64,000 bases of DNA, taken from positions 30,222,601-30,286,600 of the forward strand of contig OZ026521.1 of NCBI GenBank assembly GCA_964019695.1. Direction: 5' to 3'. Every line of letters begins with the position of its first letter. Within the stretch, counting starts at the first letter, position 1. The notes beneath the pieces are model-generated. The model was not told where the DNA came from, ran no database searches, and saw only the letters and a program-made list of their open reading frames with translations. Below, one piece after another: positions 23,036 to 47,224 of this stretch. Made by a program: the position numbers and the translations under genes. The DNA is from Loripinus fragilis (lineage: Eukaryota > Mollusca > Bivalvia > Lucinida > Lucinidae).

Positions 23036-23440
23036 TTTGTCTCCTTTTTATATCTTGATTTATATGTTCTAGGAGATGATGCATTGATAAGCTGGGGGGT
23101 CTTTCATGCAAAACAAACATCTATGTGCCTTGATCCATATCTGAACTAAGGGTGGGGTTGGCGCCGTGACCCCGGTTTAAGCCCTCCTGTAAAATATTTT
23201 GCTGACCGTTCCAAGGCGGTGCTTCTTTTGTGGATCATTCATGTTATTTCTGTTTGTTATGCTTTTGTGCGCGTCTGTGTATTGTTGCCTTGTGGCCACC
23301 TGCTGGGAAAGGACTGACCTCTTGGCTCTCGTTTGTGATGTCTAATTGCGAGTTTGTTGCTTTCCCATTGGTATCCTGGGTCAGGTGTGGTACTTGATTG
23401 TATCGATTCCTGATCTTTGACCTCTTTCTTACTTCCTTTC
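23036..23440. repeat. Family D dispersed repeat, copy 3 (long form)
   Basis: Colinear with 21105-21525 at high similarity. It ends 'gattcctgatctttgacct', as copy 1 does. Confidence 0.75.
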
Positions 23441-24145
23441 ATAATTATTCAATATATCATCAAATTTATATATAAAAGTCAAATTATCTAATTGTGATCA
23501 TTCGGAGAATAATTATATTAATCCCAGAGAGTCAGATCTAACCCCATTGATGGTCCACGGTGGAACCAGCAAAGACAAGCATCATCACCTCGTTACATGG
23601 TTGTTTCAGGTTAGGGTCATTATTGAGTGCAATTGTATAGTTAAAAAGGAAACCATAGCTATATAAGTCACGATTTATTGATATTTCAAGTATGTGTACT
23701 TCTACTGAGTTGTGCTTGCCTCTCAGAAAAAGCTTATGAGGGGAATGATATTTATCAAACAATCAGGTGAGATTCTTAATTAATTGACATCTAAAGGTTT
23801 TCTATCAGCTAGTTTCTCTGCATATGAAATCTCTCCTCGTTGTACTTACTTACCTAATAAATCTAACCAAATTAAATGAATAAAATGTTAATGGGTAGGA
23901 CTCACTTTGTTTTGCTTGTAATGAGAAACACACTGTTTTCACTTTTCCCTTGTTGTAGTTTTTTTTCTTTCTATTTTATGACAGACACTTCATGTTGTCT
24001 CTATCTGTCACGTACGATAATCAACTTGATGTTATTGAAGCATTCAACTCCAGCCGCAGATATCTAGATGACTTACTCAATATTATCAATCCATATTTTT
24101 AAGAAAAGGTTAGTCAGAAATATACTGCTGAATTTCAGTAAAATA
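23441..24145. other. No gene recognised
   Basis: AT-rich DNA with no recognisable gene or repeat. Confidence 0.35.
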
Positions 24146-24773
24146 AAGCAAATTATGTTGGTACTGAAGCCCCCTTTTTGTATTTGGACTTGTCCATTCT
24201 AATAACATACTTCTGCCTAACTTCCTGGTAATAATTAAACTTCCTATGATTGTGACAATTTCCTGTCGGACTAGGCTTCAACTGAAGTGGAATAGTTCTG
24301 ACCTTTGTAATGTCAGAGGTAGTCTGTGCCCACCACAGCCAACCTGCACTACACAGACTGCTCAGTTCTGATTATGCTGACACCAAACAATTTGTTTTTC
24401 ACCAAGAAGATTCAACTTGAAAACAACACACCTTCCGGTGTCGGTTGAGGTTGTTGACTATATTTGACAGTTGTACTAAATATACAGAAGTATATATTGA
24501 GTCATTGTGCTGAAGGTTGACTGAAGCTTTGCGACTGCAAGCATTTTTCCCTTAGCGAAGAAAAGCCACATAACAGTTTAAAAGTTTTATTGTTTGCCGG
24601 ACCTTCAGTTAAGCATATTTACACTATATACATTGGCAATGAGAATCCGAATGCAACTAAGGTTCACTGACCTTTGACTCACTAAGCAAATTATGTTGGT
24701 ACTGAAGCCCCCTTTTTGTATTTGGACTTGTCCATTCTAATAACATACTTCTGCCTAACTTCCTGGTAATAAT
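24146..24773. repeat. Pair of identical 90-bp direct repeats around a 448-bp spacer
   Basis: Bases 24146-24235 and 24684-24773 read identically from 'aagcaaattatgttgg' to 'ttcctggtaataat'. They lack TG...CA ends, so a solo-LTR or TRIM reading is not well supported. The spacer has no open frame. It may be a recent segmental copy or an insertion-generated duplication. Confidence 0.85.
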
Positions 24774-25079
24774 GAATCATATAAGCCCAATCACAGTTTG
24801 TAGCTATGGTTTCCCGTTTATTTGCTCGATGGTGGGTCAGGCCTCAGACTCAATAATGTTCCTGACCTGCAGATTGGTGCTTTATGCTGATGCTGGTGGA
24901 GCTTAATTGTTGCTTTACTTTAATTGTCCTTGATGTCGTGTGACTGTCTGTGTAACGTACCTGCCTCTTTCTCAAGGTGCCATCGGTTGACTACATATAT
25001 GGTATTTCTTTATCATACTCATTGTATTTCGACTGGGCCCACCGCTGCTCGCTCAACTGGTGGTTTCTTTATCGCTGTC

Positions 25080-25356
25080 TGGTTGGGTGGGTGGGTGAGT
25101 GGGTGGATGGTCGCTCAACTGGTGGTTCCTTTATCGCTGACTGTTTGTAAGGGTGGGTGTGTGGGTGGATGGGTCCGTGGGTGGGTCGGCCCGTGGGTCG
25201 GCCGGTGGGTCTGTCGGTGGGTCGGTCGGTGGCTTTGGGGTGGATGGGTGGGTTCGGGATGGATGGTGGGTTCGGGGTTGTGGTTGCTTATAGATGCTGC
25301 ATGGCGGTGGGTTGGTGGGTGGAGGGACAGACGTCCGGACGGGGGGGGGGGGGTAT
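25080..25356 (+). repeat. GGGT-rich simple repeat block ending in a poly-G run
   Basis: Dominated by GGGTGGGTGGGTGAGTGGG-type runs on the plus strand, plus a poly-G tract of about 12 near 25342. A Ser/Trp/Gly-rich open frame across it is a by-product. Just upstream, 'ctcaactggtggttnctttatcgctg' occurs twice (about 25054 and 25114). The G runs could form quadruplexes. Confidence 0.85.
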
Positions 25357-26283
25357 GTTAAACGAACACGACACCTGTGCTACTAGTTCTTGCATCAATA
25401 ATTTTTTGACCAATGAAATGACAGAAAGAAATCAGTCCCTGCATAAACATCCGGTTGGTTCACTGGCGGTCTCGAAGATCAACAAAAACATTTCTTACGA
25501 TGGTAAAATAAACAAATTTTGATCATATCTATCGATCGGATTTCAGAAAATGCAACTTCTTTGTTTAGTTTTGAAAATTCGACATCTTTTTCACTCAATC
25601 GAGGCTAAACTATATACTTACTCGCTTTGAAGTGTTGATCGCGAACTGAAAAATTAAACAAGATGGAACACGCTCTGGACAGGGTTCTAAAAATCAACCA
25701 TTATTCCCCTGGCAGGCTTTTTCACGGATCGACTACTTAGTTAAAGTAGCACCAAAAATAATTGAAACCCTGATGATGTTAAAATGTGTGATGTGATGGT
25801 TTTAACAATGTTCATCCCTAGTCAACCACATCCATCTCTAAGCATTTCTGTATGAAGCCTTAAGGCCATATAAACACACTGGTATCTTAGCCTGTAGGCT
25901 GTTTCTTCATCTCCCAGAACGGGTAGTCTCAGGTTTACTGGGCGCATTCTATTCTGTTCATTGATTAGGGGTTTCTACCATATTAGAATACGAAGGATCG
26001 TAACAACATAACCTACAAATGAATAAATTGCTTACACGAAAAAGGAAGCAGGGGTGTGGGGACTCAGCCCCAATTTTTCAACAAACAGAATGTTAAGATT
26101 TAGTCTGACTACATAAATGTGCCCCATAAACCAGAGGTGCACCTCTATAACTTTCCTTTACTTCTCTTCCACAAGATTTGTTGTGGTGCTGTCAGTGTGT
26201 TCATTGAAAAAGACAAGTACTTCTGTATATGTACGGAGTAGGACCAATCCTGGTATATACACTCCGGGAGAGAAAGTCCGAAT
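25357..26283. other. No gene recognised
   Basis: No coding frame or repeat family recognised up to the 3' end of the non-LTR element. Confidence 0.35.
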
Positions 26284-27009
26284 TTAGTCGAGTTTAAGGA
26301 GAGCTGACTTGAAGCTCTCTACTGAGTCTGCATGCACGATGCTGTCCGGTAGATGGTTCCACTTAATAACACTGTCTATGAAGAATGAATGTCTAAACTG
26401 ATCTGTTCGAAAAGTGTCCACAATAAAGCACCTCAAATTATTTGTCACATTTTTTTCAACAATATTTGAACACTGGTAGTCATTAAACTGTTTGGCCTTA
26501 ATTCTGCGTTTTCCTCGTTGTGGTTTTAAATAATCCTCTGAGTTGATGGCCAGCACCATACCCCTTGCTATTTTGAACAAAAATACAAGTTTGTTAAATT
26601 CGCTCCGTTGTTGTAGACTAGGTAATTCTAGGTCTCTGAGCATATTTGTTACACGGCCATCTTCACACGATCTGTAGTCCTTTTTTATGAATCTTGCTGC
26701 TTGGCGTTGAATTTTTTCAATACAGTTTATGTCTTTTTGGAGATAGGGGTCCCAAATAGATGATCCATATTCAAGCGTTGACCATACCAAAGATATATAA
26801 GCTAATTTCCTACATTCTTCTGGACAATTCTTTAAATTACGTAGAAGAAATCCCAATGTAGAATTTGATTTTTTAACTATGTTTTGTATATGGGTACTCC
26901 ACTGAAGATCTTCTGATAATGTAATACCAAGATAAGGGTTGGTGGAAACCTGTTGTAGAATAGTATTGTCCAGTTGGTAAAGATGAGATGATGTGTTCCT
27001 TATGCTCAT
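26284..27009 (-). pseudogene. C-terminal fragment of the non-LTR reverse transcriptase protein
   Basis: A 241-residue open frame, the 3' end of the non-LTR element. It has the conserved post-RT region of jockey/CR1-type proteins (IEKIQRQAARFI, SLQQRSEFNKLV, WNHLPDSIV) and a natural stop. Its apparent Met start is internal: upstream coding continues beyond the 27014-28349 insertion at about 28355. As a separate gene it would be meaningless. Confidence 0.85.
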
Positions 27010-27013
27010 GACG

Positions 27014-28349
27014 CAGTGATTTTTTTACCTGCGCGTCCTGCGTCTCAGACGCATGATTCTCACAAAGGACGCATGATTTTAAACCATGTGAATCCCGCAG
27101 GACGCATTAAAAATTGTGGCGAAAAATCTAAATTTAAAAATTTGCAACTTTCGTTTTGAACGTTTTTTTACTTGCGCACCGTGTCTTGAATAATATTGGT
27201 AAAAACCGGTACCGAAATACTCCCCAACAGTTTAGCGATCATTACTTCCCTTGAGAAACATGTGTTTTCAGATATTCACGGGGAGTTTACTGGTAAAAGC
27301 CAGTGCCGATAAACCAGTACCGACCAAAAATGAAGCATTGGAATAATGCGTTTTACCCGCAAGTTTAAACACCCTTTCCATAATGCCCCTCCATAATGAA
27401 CACAGCATGCTTTCATGAGAAGATTATGTCTCCAAAAATAGACCCTAAACAGCCCACACTGGTGTTCTTAGCAAGAGGCCCAACTTGGAAATAAACGAAT
27501 GGCATGGCATTAGAGTCTGACATTTCTGAGGAATATTAAATTGTCTTCTACCGACCAGGTATGTGCCATTTAGTACTCTATTTTCCAAAAATCTATCATT
27601 CTGGAGAAGAGGGTGCTCTGATTACATTTGTTTATATTCAAATCAGACACCCCTCCCACTCTTCTCCCTCTGTCTTTGTCCAACACTTTTGAAGGCCAAG
27701 GTTATTGTGGTTGGGGGGTGAACAGAACAGGCCAGCGCCTAAAGACAACCCCTGCTCGATTTTTCTTTAGGTGTGGACTTAGTTTTTTTTAGGGGAGGGA
27801 AGGGCTGGTGGGGCTTTTTTTTTTTTTAGAAAATTACCATTACCCATTTGATTTGCAGGTTGGCCCCCTTTTGGGAACACAGGGGGAGGGGGGGAGAGAG
27901 TTGGCCCCTTCTAGACAAATCCTAGAATCAACTCTGCAAATAGAATTGTTAAAGTATTACTGCAGGCTCATGAAGTACGGGGACTGTACTGTGAACAGAT
28001 GGTATTAACAAAAATTAATATGGTATCATCACCATATGTCCAAGGGCTCAGTAACTTCCAGCAGTACACTTGTAGGCATGCAGAGTTAGATGAACACAAG
28101 CTAATGGCCTGGGCTCTAAAAATTATTTTACATGACACAGTAAGCTTGCTCTTTATTGTATAAGTAAGTATGACAGTGTCTTGTTTCTCAAATTGGCTTC
28201 TATGAATGGGTCGGATTTGTATGGATACATAAAATTTATGACTCAAAGTGGGCCCCATATGGGATGCAGAACTTCGAGTTTGGGATGCAAAGAATTTTGG
28301 CCTAGTGAGTCCCGGGACTCATAGAAACAAATTTGTAAAAAAATCACTG
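27014..28349. mobile_element. hAT-like non-autonomous element inserted in the RT
   Basis: Terminal inverted repeats are CAGTGATTTTTT at 27014 and AAAAAATCACTG ending 28349. ATGACG lies immediately outside at both ends (27008-27013 and 28350-28355), a 6-bp target duplication in the RT coding sequence. The CAGTG terminus resembles hAT elements, although 8 bp is the usual hAT duplication. Interior: no transposase. Bases 27014-27400 and 27935-28120 recur at 31861-32500. Several GGTACCGGT-like palindromic bits occur around 27200-27320. Confidence 0.8.
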
Positions 28350-28519
28350 ATGACGTAACATTTCTTTGCATTAAATCGCATGCCCCATCGAGAAGCCCAA
28401 ATTTCCAATTCAGTGAGATCTTTTTGTAGTACCACATGGTCCTCATTTGATTTTATTTGCCGATATAATAAGCAATCATCAGCGAAAAGTCTAACTTGGG
28501 ATCGCACAACATCAGGCAG

Positions 28520-29664
28520 CTCCCTTACAGAAATATTTGGTCTCTGGCTCATACCTGCGGCTCTAGAGCTGCAATATTGCGGCTCTAGAGCCGCTACTAC
28601 TTGCGGCTCTAGAGCTGCATTAAAGTATTTCGTATGCAAATTAGTTTTCCCGCTCTAAGTTGTGGCATTGTTGTGGCTAGTAGGCGTGGCTTAATTGGTT
28701 GCAGGTAGTAGTTGTGGCTTTATAGTGGCAATAAAGCCGGAAGCTGTGTTGTGGCTATAAAGCGGCAATAAAGCCAGAAGCTGTGTTTACACTTATGCAT
28801 ACATATTATTTGTTTTGATGGAGGAATCAAGCTAATCCTAATCCTATTTTTAAAAGGAATAAGCATACTTTCACACTGGAAAGCTGAGCCCAACTGCTTC
28901 AACAGTTCTGTATAAAGCATATATCTATTTAAGAACTTACAAATTAAATGGTATAAAATTAAGTAAAGTACTATATACACAATTATTGCTTAATATCTTA
29001 TGGACAGCTTCCAGTCTAACTTCTTGAGGTGGTTCTATATAAATATGTAGTTTAATGAAAAATTATTGCATGCTGAATACCCTTGTGAAAAATAGTGGGT
29101 GGGGTGCCTAATAAAGTAAACAAAGAGTATATTAATTTCTTAGCTCCCTCAGATTATATCAGTGACAAATTATTATAATACAAACTTACTTTTAATCCTA
29201 AAATGTGCAGTCAGTTAAAGCACATATTAATCCTTTTTATTTAGAATTCCAGAATTCCAAACTGCTTCCATCATATGTGATCGTCTCTTTCCCTCCAAAA
29301 CTTTATGTTACACACAGTGGTCACATGATCTCAAGTTCTGGCTTGCTTCTGGCAAGAAGGTCTGCTAGTGACTGTATATTTTTGTCTCAATATTATAACT
29401 TTTGAGTTGTGGCTAGTGTCTGGCAATAAGTCTGTCCTATAATATTAATGTTTGAGTTGTGGCAAGCTTCCGGCTCATAAAGCCGCTAGCCGCTCTATTA
29501 GTCAGTAGCAGCTAGTACTTGCGGCTCTAGAGCTGCAATATAGCTGCTAGCCGCTACAATTGGCTTTCTTCTGGCTAGTACTTGTGACTCTAAACTTTTA
29601 TTGCGGCTCTAGAGTTGCAATATTGCAGCTCTGGTGCCGCTACATTTTCATTTCTGTAAGGGAG
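28520..29664. mobile_element. 1.1-kb element with 15-bp TIRs and CTCTAGAG palindrome clusters
   Basis: Left end CTCCCTTACAGAAAT (28520-28534) and right end ATTTCTGTAAGGGAG (29650-29664) are exact reverse complements. They separate the RT motif INDLP from the FADD region, which are normally adjacent. Subterminal zones at 28557-28620 and 29495-29640 hold repeated GCGGCTCTAGAGCTGCAAT units, including the perfect palindrome GCGGCTCTAGAGCCGC at 28579-28594. No obvious target duplication and no open frame for a transposase. Superfamily unknown. Confidence 0.75.
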
Positions 29665-30597
29665 GTCATTTATGTGACAGAGGAACATGAGGTTCCAGGA
29701 CTGGGTCACCCCAGATTCCACAGTAACACTTTTTGACTGTTCACCTTCCAGAACCACTTTCATTGTCCTATCCTTCAAAAAAGATGATAACCATTTCAAA
29801 GTGTTGCCTTGAATACCATACGAGTCTATTTTATGTAGTAATTTGTCATGTGGAACAGTGTCAAATGCTTTTGAAAAGTCGAGGATAGTGACATCTACAT
29901 GTACTTGAGTATTCTGGTCAAATGATTTAAAAAAGGTCTTGTAGTGTCACTAATAGCTGTGGTTCAGTTGAGTATCCTGACCTGAATCCACGATTTAGCT
30001 GGGTTAATACATTGTACTGTTCAAAATGTTTGAGGATGTGGCTACACAGTATATGTTCTAATAATTTACATGATATTGAAGTTAAGGAGACAGGTCTGTA
30101 ATTCTCTGCTTGATGTCTATCACCCTTCTTGAAGACGGGACTTATGTTTGCGTCACGCCAATCCATTGGTAGAGTACCGGTATCCAGGGAATACTGAAAT
30201 ATGCTGCCAAGACCAACCGAGAGTTCACTTGCACAAGTTTTAAGAACAATGTTAGGGATGATATCTGGTCCCACTGCTTTGGATGTTTTTAGGTTAGATA
30301 AGAGTTTTTCAACACCTTTAGATTCAATAATAATGTTTCTCATGGATGGGATTTTTTTGTTTGATAAATCAGGTAGAATGCTGTCTTTCACTTGGGTGAA
30401 TACTGATTGGAATTGTTCAACTAAGATGTCAGCTTTTCCTTTGGAATCTGATATTAAGTTTCCTTTCTGTTTCAAAGGAGATACACTGATGTTGTCTTGT
30501 TTTTTACATTTAACATATTTCCAAAACGGTTTAGAATTTTTATTGTCAAGGTCTTCTTGGATAACTGAATTTATATGGTTCCATTCAGCATGCCTAA

Positions 30598-31174
30598 GGC
30601 AAAAAAAAAATAATCATTAGATTCTCAAGCACTTTTTGAAAAAAAAACTGATGCGGGAGGCAGGTTTTTTATTTTATTTTTTATTTCCTCAAAAACAGAT
30701 GTGGGACGCAGGTTTGTTGTTTTATTTCCTCAAAAACAGACGAGGCATGTATTTACATGAGCCGTTACACTCTCCGACAATGTTCCATGGGAGGTGTACT
30801 ACATGTACGGCCCCTGATGATATTTGGACCGATACAAGAGCCATGTTGGACATGAAATCAGACGATTTTCTTGAAAAACGGCCCTTCACAACTTCACGAT
30901 GGAAGACGCCATTTTAAAGAAAGATGCGACGCTTGTATACCTGCACTAAACCACATAAAAAATCAATACCAAGCGCCTACTCGATTTTCAGAAGATCGGG
31001 TAAATGTATGAGGAATATTAAATATTGGACGAACACGGACGAAACGAAATAACGAATTTTTTTTTAATGCGGATTTTTTCTTTTTCTTCTTTTTTTGGTT
31101 TAAAAAAATCGGTGATGCGGGGACTTTGAGGACAATGCGGCGGTGCTTGAGAATCTAATGTATTTTTTTCTTGG
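30598..31174. mobile_element. 577-bp TIR element with 5-bp target duplication
   Basis: CATTAGATTCTCAAGCAC at 30615 faces GTGCTTGAGAATCTAATG ending at 31160, with A-rich and T-rich outer flanks also paired. CCTAA lies on both sides (30593-30597 and 31175-31179). It sits in the linker of the non-LTR element. The interior has two tandem copies of a unit of about 45 bp ending 'tttcctcaaaaacaga' (30650-30745). Confidence 0.8.
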
Positions 31175-31740
31175 CCTAAATTGTTTTTACACTCGCATTG
31201 AAAACTTCTATATCTGTCCAATTTGCCACTCTTTTTAGCTTGTCTGTGAAGTCTGGCTTAAGTCTTAAGGCTATGTTTCAATTTCTTGTAAACCCAAGGC
31301 AAATTGTATTTATTTATACATTTTTGATGGTACATTTTTTCCACAGATTTGTGTATTCCACATTTGAATGTGTTCCAGAGGTTTTCTGTCAGTATCACTT
31401 TTAACCTGCTCAGAGACCTGATTGGATAACATTTCACAGTCTGATTTTATATTGTCCCAGTAAGCTTTGTTCCATTTGTAAACTTTTTAAGGTTTTTGGC
31501 TTGAGTAAACAGGCTTAATGTCCACATCAGTTACAACAATGTCATGATCTGATATGCCAGGTACACTCACTGAAGATTTGATTAGAGATGGATTCGTAGT
31601 AAATACTAAATCTAACAGTTTACCGTTTCTTGTCGGCTGGTCATGTATTTGAGTTAAGTTGTGTTCTGAGGTGAGATCAATAAGTCTCTGATGGATGTTC
31701 CTGTCTTGTACACTTGACCCTGCTCACAGTTCGAAAAATC

Positions 31741-31860
31741 ACATAGTCATAATAATGCCCATTTATACATATGGAAGTGTCTAGGAGTCCGCTATATACC
31801 GGATGCGGAGACTAGTCTACTGAGCTCGTTGACGTAGAGTATGTCTCGAGGTCCGGTACC
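31741..31860. other. Junction between the non-LTR fragment and the next repeat
   Basis: Short sequence of no recognised family. The non-LTR similarity stops near 31740 and the second hAT-like copy starts at 31861. Confidence 0.3.
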
Positions 31861-32500
31861 CAGTGATTTTTTTTTACCTGCGCATCCTGCCTCTCAGACC
31901 CATGATTCTCACAAAGGATGCATGATTTTAAACCATGAGAGTCCTTCACGACACATTATAAAAAGGTGGCGAAAAGTCTGCATTTAGTATTTGCAACTTT
32001 TGTTTTCAATGTTTTTTTTTTACTTGGCAACTGTGTCTTGAATAATATTGGTAAAAAACGGTACCGAAATACTCCCCAACAGTATAGCGATCATTTCTTC
32101 CCTTGGGAAACACATGTTTTCGGATATGCACCATTGTAGGGAAGTTTACCGGTAAAAGCCAGTACCGGTAAAACCATTGCCGATGAACCAGTTCTGATAA
32201 CACTACCGACCCTAAATGAAACATTGGAATAATGCGATTTACCCGCAAGTTTAAACGCCCTTTCAAAAATGCCAGTAGAGAGTCTGAAAATGACACGGGT
32301 TAAACAAATTCAGAGTATTTCAAATACCAATAGAATTGTTAAAGTATTACTACAGGCTCATGAAGTATGGGGACTGAACTGTGCACAGATGGTAAAAAGA
32401 AAAATTAATATGGTATGTCCAAAGGCTAAAATGCAGTAGCTTCCAGCACTACACTTGTAGGCATGCAGAGTTAGATGACCACGAGCTAATGACCCGGGCT
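31861..32500. mobile_element. Second, truncated copy of the hAT-like element
   Basis: Starts CAGTGATTTTTTTTTACCTG and follows 27014-27400, then continues directly into the part matching 27935-28120. It therefore lacks about 540 bp that the first copy has (27400-27930), and it also lacks the right terminus. Confidence 0.7.
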
Positions 32501-32514
32501 TTTACTGCGACATA

Positions 32515-32705
32515 ACAAATCTTTTTAACAGATATTTACCTGTCTTACTCAATCTTCCTAGCACAAACACTTTTATGCGAGCGTCAACAAGGGAGCTGCT
32601 AGTACCATTTTTTACACCTTTGGTATGGTGCAGCAGGGATTCGAACCCACAATTTCCCACTCCGAAAGCAGACCCTCTACCTACTGAGCTATAGGGGCGG
32701 TATCC
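32515..32705 (-). mobile_element. tRNA-headed SINE remnant
   Basis: On the minus strand a tRNA-like head (TATAGCTCAGTAGGTAGAGG as box A region, GGTTCGAATCCC as box B) lies at about 32695-32630. It is followed by a non-tRNA body with 'gctcccttgttgacgctcg'. The acceptor ends do not pair, so this is a SINE head and not a working tRNA gene. Confidence 0.65.
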
Positions 32706-32728
32706 GATACTGTCTATAAGGATAAGTG

Positions 32729-32943
32729 TTAACCCTTGTCCTGCTGAACCCAGATTTATCCTTTGTTGAAAACACAGTACATCCAGATCAGCTGGCTTCT
32801 AATGAAGCCATCTGATCAAGATCCACACTGTTTTCCACTATGATTGAAATATACATGCCTCCAAGTGGAATGCTGCAGGTAAACAGGATAAAATTTTGAG
32901 AGGAGTGTAGTACATAAAAATATTCAGCATGACAAGGGGTTAA
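32729..32943. repeat. Family M TTAA-flanked MITE
   Basis: Ends TTAACCCTTGTCCTGCTGAA and TTCAGCATGACAAGGGGTTAA are reverse complements apart from one indel/mismatch. The interior has a CCAGATCAGCTGGCTTC arm facing GAAGCCATCTGATC. It shares its right TTAA with the next element. Confidence 0.75.
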
Positions 32944-33188
32944 CCCTTAATGCACCAATTGCAACAAAAGTCGTCGTCTGCTTTTCTCGTCTGCTGAAAT
33001 GTTTAAGAAGCCTCTTTGGCAAACAGTGTGGACCCAGATCAGACTGCTCCTATAGGAGCAGTGCATTCTGGGTCCACGCTGTTTGTTTCTATACTTAATT
33101 TGTCAGTAATGTTAGGCAATTATTTGCAGCAGACGATTTCAGCAGACAACATTTTCAGATGCATTTTTTCTTTGCGCTTTACGGGTAA
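32940..33188. repeat. Family A palindromic MITE, copy 4, abutting the centrin acceptor
   Basis: Bounded by TTAACCCTTAATGCAC and GCGCTTTACGGGTAA, with all family A inner motifs (CTCGTCTGCTGAAATG, central CTCCTATAGGAG, GCAGCAGACGATTTCAGC). Its right end is 23 bases before the centrin exon at 33212, so only the pyrimidine-rich tract and AG separate them. Confidence 0.8.
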
Positions 33189-33211
33189 ACTGACTTTGTC
33201 TTCATATTCAG

Positions 33212-46351
<13,140 letters not shown>

Positions 46352-46439
46352 CCAATGAATAAGACAATCCTCATGAAATCCATCAATTCTGTAACAACTT
46401 CGACAAGGCTACTGATGTCTTGTGAAGTAGCGGATGCCT

Positions 46440-46620
46440 GGGTCCATTCTTTTCATAGGACCAGATAAACATAATTTTAGAGGGTAAAATTGTGAATATT
46501 TTCTTATCCATCAACTTTAACATTTGTTTTGGGTGCTCAAAAGAACCGTCTCAATGAGACGGTTGTTTTGAGTAACCACAACATATGTTTTGGTGGAGAA
46601 ATAAGAAAAATATTTTTGCA
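46440..46620 (-). repeat. Family C palindromic element
   Basis: Arms CAAAAGAACCGTCTC and GAGACGGTTGTTTTG with a 2-base centre; flanks in reverse order. Confidence 0.85.
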
Positions 46621-47224
46621 TTACACACTATTATCTCAAATCTTCTCTTCATAAACGTTGGGCTTAAGTCTTTCTAACAGAGCAAACAGCCTTTGCTTTA
46701 TAAAAAAAATGGCTTAATTTAAGACAGATCACCCCTGATTTTTCCTTTTTGATGTTTTGGTAACCTTATGGGCTTGCTATTAATGAGAGTTAGGTTATCG
46801 CATATGCACAGGCATTCTTCAATTTTCTCAGTTTGTAGAATATTATAATGGTTCCCCAACCCACATAAAAAAGAATTTTTTTCAACCTTAATGAGGCCCA
46901 CATGTATTACTTTTTGCCTTTAAAATTGTATTCTTTAAATTTGTATTCTCATACCTCACAAAATTTTTGAATGTTATTTGATGTAAAAATACATTCCAAG
47001 ATATGAAGGGTATACCCATACGTAAAAGATAAGACTGCCAATGGGTAGTTGGTCTTTGATATAAAGAAGATATAGGTCTGTCTCAAGTGAATGATATGAA
47101 TCGTCTCAGAGGAAAGCTTAGCAGAAGTAATCTTACATGTCTCTACTAGACCGCTCTTGACCAAAAAGCATAGAATCTCCCACCAAATTATATTTTGTAC
47201 CTATTAAGGGCTATGAAATTGAAG

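Larger units (their letters stand above)
26284..31740 (-). mobile_element. Decayed non-LTR retrotransposon (jockey/CR1-like), split by three insertions
   Basis: Read from right to left on the minus strand. The end of an APE-type endonuclease is at about 31730-31530 (motifs RNGKLLDLVFTT and GISDHD). The linker to RT is at 31400-31175 and 30597-30476. RT part 1 is at 30475-29927 (KAVGPDIIPN, WRDANISPVFKKGD, NYRPVSL). DFSKAFDTVPHDKLL follows after a frame change near 29930. RT part 2 is at 29799-29665, and the catalytic FADD is at about 28490-28470. The C-terminal region is at 27009-26284 (YLGITLSEDL, LEYGSSIWDPY). Insertions at 30598-31174, 28520-29664 and 27014-28349 break it. The 5' part (ORF1 and most of the endonuclease) is missing. 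Frame changes and a deletion before FLCHINDLP show that it is dead. Confidence 0.85.

Noticed and set aside
24146..24773. Short LTR element (TRIM)
   Set aside because: The 90-bp repeats lack TG...CA ends, and no primer site or purine tract is seen.
24924..25522. Open frames of 145 and 121 codons (Gly/Trp/Val-rich)
   Set aside because: They are translations of the GGGT simple repeat; composition is repetitive and no domain is visible.
26284..27009. Host gene of 241 codons
   Set aside because: It is the C-terminal part of a non-LTR RT whose upstream part continues beyond the insertion at 27014-28349.
32408..32420. ATG|GTATGT as the missing first centrin exon
   Set aside because: It lies inside a transposon copy; no evidence beyond the bare motif.
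32630..32700. tRNA gene on the minus strand
   Set aside because: Box A and box B are present, but the acceptor and anticodon stems do not pair and a SINE body follows.
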